A stretch of 5,831 bases of DNA from Actinomycetota bacterium (GTDB lineage Bacteria > Actinomycetota > Actinomycetes > Nanopelagicales > Nanopelagicaceae). Positions within the stretch are counted from its first letter, which is position 1, and every line of letters starts with the position of its first letter. The stretch is taken from assembly GCA_010028225.1 (NCBI GenBank), contig RGOY01000081.1:1-5831 (forward strand), written 5' to 3'. Made by a program: the position numbers and the translations under genes. Below are positions 1 through 4,100 of this stretch, in pieces. The notes below the pieces were generated by a model. That model was not told the origin of the DNA and made no database searches. It was given only the letters and a program-made list of their open reading frames with translations.

Positions 1-404
1 CTGGAAATCACACCTTAACCCTCTTTGCCTTACATACACCTGCCTCCTTGTTTGACCATAACCATGATGGGGTTAAGAAAGAAGTGATGTCTCGAATTCT
101 TCGTGGCCTAAACGCTTACTTAGCCGAACCAATCGAAGAGGTATTACTCAATGACAAATCCGGTAACCCCTGTTTAGAGGTTAAAACTCCCCAAGAGCTA
201 GAGAAAGAAATCGATTTACCAAGAGGAAATATCTTCCATAGCGATCTGACTTTTCCCTGGAAACGCGAGGGTGAAGGATTCAAGTGGGGAGGCGAAACAA
301 GTGATGAACGAATACTTCTCGCCGGTGCTGGGAGTAAACGCGGTGGTGGCGTTAGCGGAATAGGTGGTCACAATGCTGCGATGGCTGCACTAGAAAGAAT
401 TTGA
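1..404 (+). CDS. Phytoene desaturase/PYROXD2-like FAD-dependent oxidoreductase, C-terminal part
   Basis: The frame is open from base 3, with its first full codon there, to the TGA at 402-404. This gives about 133 visible residues, and the N-terminus with the FAD-binding Rossmann motif lies to the left of the window. The tail carries residues typical of the CrtI/PYROXD2-like amine-oxidase fold: GNIFHSDLTFPW in the middle, then ILLAGAGSKRGGGVSGIGGHNAAMAAL at the end, where a Gly-rich stretch helps close the FAD site. Family members oxidise or isomerise polyene or other hydrophobic substrates with FAD, often at the membrane. The exact substrate cannot be read from this fragment; a carotenoid role is only a possibility. 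A TTG at 48 could be mistaken for a start, but the codons before it (GNHTLTLFALHTP) read as the same family, so it is internal. The gene ends 21 bases before a small membrane-protein gene on the same strand. Confidence 0.82.
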   Translation, partial: GNHTLTLFALHTPASLFDHNHDGVKKEVMSRILRGLNAYLAEPIEEVLLNDKSGNPCLEVKTPQELEKEIDLPRGNIFHSDLTFPWKREGEGFKWGGETSDERILLAGAGSKRGGGVSGIGGHNAAMAALERI

Positions 405-413
405 TAAAACAAT

Positions 414-419
414 TAGAAT
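414..419 (+). promoter_or_regulatory. Putative -10 element TAGAAT for a leaderless small gene
   Basis: TAGAAT fits the actinobacterial TANNNT -10 consensus and ends six bases before the ATG at 426. Transcription would then begin at or next to the start codon. No Shine-Dalgarno is visible in the 21-base gap after the oxidoreductase stop, which favours a leaderless transcript. No clear -35 hexamer is seen. The same spacing recurs for the minus-strand gene starting at 1676. Confidence 0.4.
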
Positions 420-425
420 TTTGTC

Positions 426-572
426 ATGAAGTTCTTCCGCCGTATCTTCACTCTTATTGCCCTAATTGCCGTAGCAATAAAAGGAATTCTCTCCTTCCTA
501 TCCTGGTTTGAGAAACAGGAAGAAGTAAGCACAGTGTGGACGGATGACGAAGAATTCGAGGATGCCATCTGA
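426..572 (+). CDS. Small single-pass membrane protein, 48 residues, unknown function
   Basis: The frame runs ATG 426 to TGA 570-572. It begins MKFFRRIFTLIALIAVAIKG and ends with the acidic tail TDDEEFEDAI. A basic start (K2, R5, R6) is followed by a hydrophobic helix at about residues 7-26, broken by K19. An amphipathic, aromatic stretch (SFLSWFEK) and a strongly acidic C-terminus follow. This layout (basic start, one helix, acidic end) recalls small actinobacterial membrane peptides in general, but I do not recognise a named family. Support for it being real: its stop overlaps the ATG of the next membrane protein by one base (TGATG), it fills the gap between two same-strand genes, and a good -10 lies six bases upstream. 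It may partner the protein encoded at 572-952 or just couple its translation. Confidence 0.66.
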   Translation: MKFFRRIFTLIALIAVAIKGILSFLSWFEKQEEVSTVWTDDEEFEDAI

Positions 573-952
573 TGACTTATTCGTATATCCCTGGAACCTG
601 CAATCTTGGGAAAGCCGAGGTAAGACGACGTCAAGTAGTTGCATTAATCGGACTTGTTTTAACTATTTCAAGTTTTATGGGCCTAGAGGCTGCCGATACT
701 GCTAATGCAGCACGCTGGTCACTCTTTGCACCGCTGATGGTATTTTCAGTTGGCTTTATACAATCTAGAAAGAAGTTTTGTCTGGCTTACGGGCTAATGG
801 GAACTTTTAATCTAGGAAAACTTGGCGATATATCCCGTGTACAAAGCCCCCAAGATCGTAAAGCAGATCGAAAGACTGCTACATTGATTTTGCTCCAAAG
901 CGCACTCTTGGCGCTGGTGCTCACATTTCTCTTGGTCAGCCTTCCTTTTTAG
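572..952 (+). CDS. Three-helix membrane protein with YIPGTCNLG motif, unknown function
   Basis: 126 residues. The protein starts with the soluble motif YIPGTCNLGKAEVRRR (5-20). Hydrophobic helices follow at about 22-38, 49-63 and 103-123. A cytoplasmic-looking loop joins helices 2 and 3, with FCLAYGLMGTFNLGK (69-83) and a basic stretch (RKADRK, 96-101). From memory, proteins with a YxPGTCNxG start and an FCxxYGxxGxFN segment are widespread uncharacterised bacterial membrane proteins; no reaction is known to me. C10 and C70 sit in the two motif regions. GTCNLGK (8-14) and GTFNLGK (77-83) are near-identical, which suggests an internal structural echo. The start is supported by the one-base overlap with the upstream stop and by GAGGA at 558-562, nine bases before the ATG. 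Its position after the FAD oxidoreductase could mean a shared membrane role, but that is inference. Confidence 0.76.
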   Translation: MTYSYIPGTCNLGKAEVRRRQVVALIGLVLTISSFMGLEAADTANAARWSLFAPLMVFSVGFIQSRKKFCLAYGLMGTFNLGKLGDISRVQSPQDRKADRKTATLILLQSALLALVLTFLLVSLPF

Positions 953-1009
953 CTATTACAAAAGCGCATAGCAGAGACCTCATCGCCTAGAGAGATTTAG
1001 AATTTCTCA

Positions 1010-1024
1010 ACTTCGCACCGAAGT
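1010..1024. other. Perfect 6-bp hairpin in convergent spacer
   Basis: ACTTCG at 1010-1015 pairs perfectly with CGAAGT at 1019-1024 around a three-base loop. It sits between the forward gene ending at 952 and the reverse gene ending at 1158, where transcription from both sides should stop. No T-run follows on either strand, so it is not a classical intrinsic terminator. A wider perfect inverted repeat, CCTCATC (978-984) with GATGAGG (1053-1059), encloses it and could form the base of a larger fold. Confidence 0.3.
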
Positions 1025-1108
1025 CAGGGGATTTAAATATCACCTCGCCTTTGATGAGGATCCGAAGCGGTTGAAGTACAACTTAGAGAGCGACGGATAT
1101 GAGTCACA

Positions 1109-1144
1109 ATACTTAACGAAATACTTTACGAAATACTTTACGAA
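1109..1144. repeat. Three tandem 12-bp repeats, unit ATACTTTACGAA
   Basis: Copies lie at 1109-1120 (ATACTTAACGAA, one mismatch), 1121-1132 and 1133-1144 (both ATACTTTACGAA). The unit is four codons long, so the surrounding forward open frame is not broken and would read YLTK-YFTK-YFTK. The two identical copies suggest a recent slippage duplication. They lie 13 bases beyond the stop of the minus-strand membrane-protein gene. Confidence 0.9.
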
Positions 1145-1157
1145 AGCAAAAGGTAAT

Positions 1158-1676
1158 TTAAGAACTGGACTTCGCTGAATTAGTTTCCTTCTGGCTCTTC
1201 AGGAACTGGGTCGCGCTCATATAGTCCGCGTAAAAGTCAGTGTTCCATTCTCCCGTGGTGGAATCAAAACTCTCCCTTAGGTACTCAATAGCGCTTCGAG
1301 TCTCATCAATTAATCCAGGAAGTTCATCTTTTCTAGTGGATAAGAGACAGCTAGGGAAGCGATTGAGCCGTTCGTAAATTTTCAGGTCATGCTCTAGAAC
1401 TTTCACAACAGAAGTAGCCATCGAGTCAACGATTGTTGAGCGATTTACTTCTGGATTGAGCCCTAAATATTCCCCCACTTGTTTCTTGTAAATAGTCCAA
1501 TCGGCTTTTCCGGCAAGCTCTTCATCTAGAATGAATGTCTTAAGAGAGTCACATTGCTCTTTTGTATATGCCTTAGATCCCGTGGGCCCGAAGTGGAAGG
1601 TGGCCCATATCGAACCTGCCGCGAAAATTAGGCTTAGTGGAACTAATATCCAGAGCGCCGGACTAGCCTTTTTCAT
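1158..1676 (-). CDS. Single-pass membrane-anchored protein, unknown function
   Basis: 172 residues. A short basic start (MKK) is followed by one hydrophobic helix at about 7-27, with no lipobox and no obvious signal-peptidase site. It is probably an uncleaved anchor with the rest outside the membrane. Residues 37-165 look largely helical and charged, with many predicted-helix stretches (for example TIVDSMATSVVKVLEHDLKIY). Two cysteines, C42 and C110, could form a disulfide in the exocytoplasmic domain. The C-terminus is a Lys/Ser-rich tail (SQKETNSAKSSS). I recognise no family and propose no function. The start at 1676 is supported by TAGTCT, a good -10 element ending six bases upstream on this strand, with no strong Shine-Dalgarno; AGGG lies too close to the ATG to be typical. 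It is transcribed divergently from the methyltransferase locus, with 20 bp between the two start codons. Confidence 0.72.
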   Translation of the reverse strand: MKKASPALWILVPLSLIFAAGSIWATFHFGPTGSKAYTKEQCDSLKTFILDEELAGKADWTIYKKQVGEYLGLNPEVNRSTIVDSMATSVVKVLEHDLKIYERLNRFPSCLLSTRKDELPGLIDETRSAIEYLRESFDSTTGEWNTDFYADYMSATQFLKSQKETNSAKSSS

Positions 1677-1681
1677 CGCCC

Positions 1682-1688
1682 TAGACTA
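1682..1688. promoter_or_regulatory. Symmetric -10 element shared by divergent genes
   Basis: TAGACTA reads as TAGACT (1682-1687) on the plus strand and as TAGTCT (1688-1683) on the minus strand. Both fit TANNNT. The minus-strand copy ends six bases before the ATG at 1676. The plus-strand copy ends nine bases before the ATG at 1697. Only 20 bp separate the two start codons, so both promoters must lie here or inside the opposite gene. Neither side has a clear -35 hexamer or a good Shine-Dalgarno. Confidence 0.42.
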
Positions 1689-1696
1689 ACTCAGGT

Positions 1697-2092
1697 ATGA
1701 AAAAGGAAGATATCGAAAGTATTCAGGGATGGATTTGTGAGCCGCAATCCTTAAGGCGGGCAGTCATATCTGGAAGAAGGAAGTCTCATAACCCGAGATA
1801 CGAACGGATTGATATCAGGCCTGTTCTCATTAAAGATGAGATGCATCTACAAGTAGTGGGGCACGATGGCAAGAAAGACATTACGAAGAATTTAAAGAGT
1901 AGCGAATTCAAAGTTGGGGATTATTTGGCCGAAGGTTACGCGAATCTCTTGATTGAGCGGGTCGATGAGATTCTAACAATTCGAATTACTAAGCAAGGGG
2001 AGATGAAGATTCATAGAGGCAAGAGCGAAGAAGTCGGCGAAATAAATTTAAGTCATGACCGGAGTAAACGAAGAGTATCGCCAAGTCGATGA
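1697..2092 (+). CDS. N-terminal domain of a split Methyltransf_32-like SAM methyltransferase
   Basis: 131 residues matching, from memory, the N-terminal domain that precedes the Rossmann domain in actinobacterial class I methyltransferases of the Methyltransf_32 kind. Markers are the SGRRK segment (25-29), YERIDIRPVLIK (35-46), the HLQVVGHDGKKDITKN stretch (50-65), RITKQGEMKIHRGK, and the SHDRSKRR hallmark at 119-126. In relatives the chain continues after HDRxKxR through a linker into the KYRQV and VDLGCGN region. Here the frame instead meets a TGA at 2090-2092, five residues after SHDRSKRR, while the catalytic half lies in the +1 frame starting at 2055. The two frames overlap by 38 bases. 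On its own this product has no SAM-binding motif. It may be a free partner subunit, the first half of a frameshifted protein, or the front of a broken gene. No Shine-Dalgarno is obvious; a -10-like TAGACT lies nine bases upstream. Confidence 0.7.
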   Translation: MKKEDIESIQGWICEPQSLRRAVISGRRKSHNPRYERIDIRPVLIKDEMHLQVVGHDGKKDITKNLKSSEFKVGDYLAEGYANLLIERVDEILTIRITKQGEMKIHRGKSEEVGEINLSHDRSKRRVSPSR

Positions 2093-2750
2093 CTTCTTAA
2101 GGATTATCGAAAGTGTAGAAGACGAACTTGGCTCAGGGCCCATCTCCATAGTTGATCTGGGCTGTGGTAATGCTTACTTAACCTTTGCTGTACATCGCCA
2201 TTTATCCAGAAACGGCCGCACCATAAAAGTTGTCGGTGTGGATAGCAAGGCTGAATCAAGGAGTAGAAACTCCAAAATCGCCTCTGAGTTATCCATTGCG
2301 GGTGAAGTGGAATTCGTTGCCTCGACGATAAAGGAATTTCCAAATTGTGAAGTGGATTTAGTTATTGCTCTTCATGCTTGCGATACTGCAACGGATGATG
2401 CTCTTGCCTGGGCCGTTAAAAGCCGAGCAAAAGTTGTGCTTGTCTCACCTTGCTGTCATCATCAACTAAACAAAGAAATAAATCCAAATGATGATGACGC
2501 CGAGATAATTTTCCGCCATGGCATCATGAAAGAGAGATTTGCTGATCTGTTGACTGATTCGCTTCGAGCTGAGATCATGAAAATCTATGGATATAGAAGT
2601 GAAATTTTTGAATTTGTCTCGATAGATCACACCCCGAGAAACCTCATGATTAGAGCAGTTCTTACGGGAAGAATGGGGGAGCGCAGCAAATTTGAAAGCA
2701 TCTGCGCGAAGTGGAAGATAAATCCTTATCTCGCCCAGCTTCTGGATTAA
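2055..2750 (+). CDS. SAM-dependent methyltransferase, catalytic half (Methyltransf_32-like)
   Basis: 231 residues with a class I Rossmann methyltransferase core. Motif I is VDLGCGNAYLTF (33-44), which binds SAM. An acidic GVDS (61-64) ends the second strand. VIALHACDTATDDAL (104-118) and SPCCHHQL (132-139) follow; the PCCHH signature is characteristic of the METTL25/RRNAD1-like Methyltransf_32 family. The family-typical HGIMKERFADLLTDSLRAEI and HTPRNLMIRA blocks are intact, so the catalytic part looks functional. The substrate is unknown; RNA or protein are both possible. Residues 1-5 (MTGVN) are an out-of-frame reading of the upstream HDRSK codons. Family similarity begins at about EEYRQVDDFL (6-15), so the ATG at 2055 may be a fortuitous start. 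No convincing Shine-Dalgarno precedes it, so translation may depend on coupling to the upstream frame or on frameshifting near 2066-2076. It ends 16 bases before argG. Confidence 0.8.
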   Translation: MTGVNEEYRQVDDFLRIIESVEDELGSGPISIVDLGCGNAYLTFAVHRHLSRNGRTIKVVGVDSKAESRSRNSKIASELSIAGEVEFVASTIKEFPNCEVDLVIALHACDTATDDALAWAVKSRAKVVLVSPCCHHQLNKEINPNDDDAEIIFRHGIMKERFADLLTDSLRAEIMKIYGYRSEIFEFVSIDHTPRNLMIRAVLTGRMGERSKFESICAKWKINPYLAQLLD

Positions 2751-2752
2751 GT

Positions 2753-2758
2753 TAGGCT
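2753..2758 (+). promoter_or_regulatory. Putative -10 element TAGGCT for argG
   Basis: TAGGCT fits TANNNT and ends eight bases before the argG ATG at 2767, directly after the methyltransferase stop. The 16-base gap has no Shine-Dalgarno-like purine run, which fits a leaderless argG transcript. No clear -35 is visible. Read-through from the methyltransferase is an alternative. Confidence 0.38.
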
Positions 2759-2766
2759 CTACCTCT

Positions 2767-4098
2767 ATGTCGAATACCGTCCTCTCCTCTCTTCCAATCG
2801 GTCAGCGAGTTGGAATTGCATTCTCTGGTGGTCTAGATACCTCAGTGGCCGTCGCTTGGATGCGCTTGAAAGGCGCAATTCCTTGTGCATACACCGCAGA
2901 TCTCGGTCAATACGATGAGAGCGATATCGCCAGCGTCCCAGATCGGGCTAAACAATATGGTGCTGAGATTGCGCGCTTAGTTGATTGCAAAGAAACACTT
3001 GTAGAAGAAGGACTTGCAGCTCTTGCATGCGGGGCTTTCCATATACGCACCGGGGGAAGAATCTATTTCAACACCACACCACTTGGGCGAGCAGTTACGG
3101 GAACTTTGCTCGTTCGAGCAATGTTGGCAGACAAGGTTTCAATCTGGGGAGATGGATCTACCTACAAAGGAAACGATATCGAGCGTTTTTATCGCTATGG
3201 ATTGCTCGCAAATCCAACATTGAAGATATATAAGCCGTGGTTAGACACCGCCTTCGTCTCTGAACTTGGTGGGCGAAAAGAGATGTCTGAGTGGCTAAGT
3301 TCTCAAAAACTTCCTTATCGAGATAGCAAAGAGAAGGCTTACTCAACCGATGCAAATATTCTCGGCGCAACTCATGAAGCAAAAGAACTAGAGAACTTGA
3401 ATAGCTCAATCGAATTGGTCGAGCCTATTATGGGAGTTCGATTCTGGGATGAGAGCCTTTCGATCAAGTCGGAAGATGTAAAGATCGAATTTGCATCCGG
3501 TCGTCCCATCTCTATTAACGGCAAAGAATTCAAAGAATCGGTTGCACTTATGCGAGCAGCAAATGAGATTGCTGGGCGCCATGGCCTTGGCATGTCTGAT
3601 CAGATTGAGAATCGAATAATTGAAGCGAAGAGCCGTGGGATTTACGAAGCGCCTGGAATGGCGCTATTTTTTATTGCATACGAGCGCCTACTAACCGCAA
3701 TTCATAACGAGGACACAATCGCTAACTACTCCTCCGAAGGCAGAAAGTTAGGAAGATTGCTATACGAAGGACGCTGGTTTGATCCCCAATCTTTGATGTT
3801 GCGTGAATCCTTAACTCGTTGGGTCGCATCCACTATCTCAGGTTCCGTAACGATTCGGCTTCGCCGCGGTGATGATTACTCCATAATCGATACTCAAGGC
3901 GATAGCTTCTCGTATCACCCGGAAAAACTCTCTATGGAACGAACCGAGGGCGCGGCATTTGGCCCAGAAGATCGCATTGGCCAATTAACGATGAGAAACC
4001 TTGATATTGCTGACACGCGTGCAAAGTTAGAAAATTATCGTAAGCAAGGCCAAATCGGAAAAGGAAAGTTCGAACTAGCCGATCCAACAGAGGGGTAG
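2767..4098 (+). CDS. argG: Argininosuccinate synthase
   Basis: 443 residues. It joins citrulline and aspartate using ATP to form argininosuccinate, AMP and pyrophosphate, the penultimate step of arginine synthesis in the cytoplasm. The N-terminal PP-loop ATPase domain carries SGGLDTS (20-26). YFNTTPLGRAVTGT (100-113) and the GDGSTYKGNDIERFYRYG block (from 128) line the ATP and citrulline sites. The synthetase domain has AYSTDANILGATHEA and GRHGLGMSDQIENR (270-283), then EAKSRGIYEAPG. A C-terminal helical arm follows RIGQLTMRNLDIADTR. Length and wording are close to the long E. coli-type enzyme (about 447 residues), not the roughly 400-residue type found in many arg operons. No other arg gene is in the window, so it stands alone. 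All key motifs are intact. The start matches the family N-terminus (LPIGQRVGIAFSGG). It is followed two bases later by the DUF885 gene. Confidence 0.97.
   Translation: MSNTVLSSLPIGQRVGIAFSGGLDTSVAVAWMRLKGAIPCAYTADLGQYDESDIASVPDRAKQYGAEIARLVDCKETLVEEGLAALACGAFHIRTGGRIYFNTTPLGRAVTGTLLVRAMLADKVSIWGDGSTYKGNDIERFYRYGLLANPTLKIYKPWLDTAFVSELGGRKEMSEWLSSQKLPYRDSKEKAYSTDANILGATHEAKELENLNSSIELVEPIMGVRFWDESLSIKSEDVKIEFASGRPISINGKEFKESVALMRAANEIAGRHGLGMSDQIENRIIEAKSRGIYEAPGMALFFIAYERLLTAIHNEDTIANYSSEGRKLGRLLYEGRWFDPQSLMLRESLTRWVASTISGSVTIRLRRGDDYSIIDTQGDSFSYHPEKLSMERTEGAAFGPEDRIGQLTMRNLDIADTRAKLENYRKQGQIGKGKFELADPTEG
4089..4095 (+). promoter_or_regulatory. Strong Shine-Dalgarno AGAGGGG for the DUF885 gene
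   Basis: AGAGGGG lies within the last codons of argG, five bases before the ATG at 4101. It is the clearest ribosome-binding site in the window and fixes the start of the downstream gene. With a two-base gap after the argG stop it points to co-transcription and probable translational coupling. This contrasts with the other genes here, which lack such sites. Confidence 0.78.
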
Positions 4099-4100
4099 AA

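Larger units (their letters stand above)
972..1178 (+). pseudogene. Orphan open frame, possible gene remnant without a start codon
   Basis: From just after a TAG at 969-971 to a TGA at 1176-1178 one forward frame is open for 68 codons. It has no ATG and only a weak internal TTG. The text has protein-like composition, for example RGFKYHLAFDEDPKRLKYNL, followed by YLTKYFTKYFTK from three tandem 12-bp repeats. The length is a multiple of what chance could give at this base composition, but not beyond chance. The frame runs into the 3' end of the minus-strand gene. It may be the decayed tail of a lost gene or plain non-coding spacer. I recognise no family. Confidence 0.2.

Noticed and set aside
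48..404. A separate 118-residue gene starting at TTG 48
   Set aside because: The same frame is open back to base 3 and the preceding residues fit the oxidoreductase family, so it is the tail of a longer gene cut by the window edge.
413..634. Minus-strand 73-residue frame over the small membrane-protein gene
   Set aside because: It overlaps the forward 48-residue gene and its coupled neighbour, has no family-like features, and reads as their antisense shadow.
1010..1024. Intrinsic terminator at the convergent hairpin
   Set aside because: The stem is perfect but only 6 bp, and no T-run follows on either strand; kept only as a hairpin.
1109..1144. CRISPR-like or iteron array
   Set aside because: The units are directly adjacent with no spacers, only three copies exist, and no replication or cas genes are nearby.
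2104..2343. Minus-strand 79-residue frame inside the methyltransferase
   Set aside because: It is antisense to the SAM-binding core, with a low-complexity, Trp/Gln-rich translation typical of a non-coding frame.
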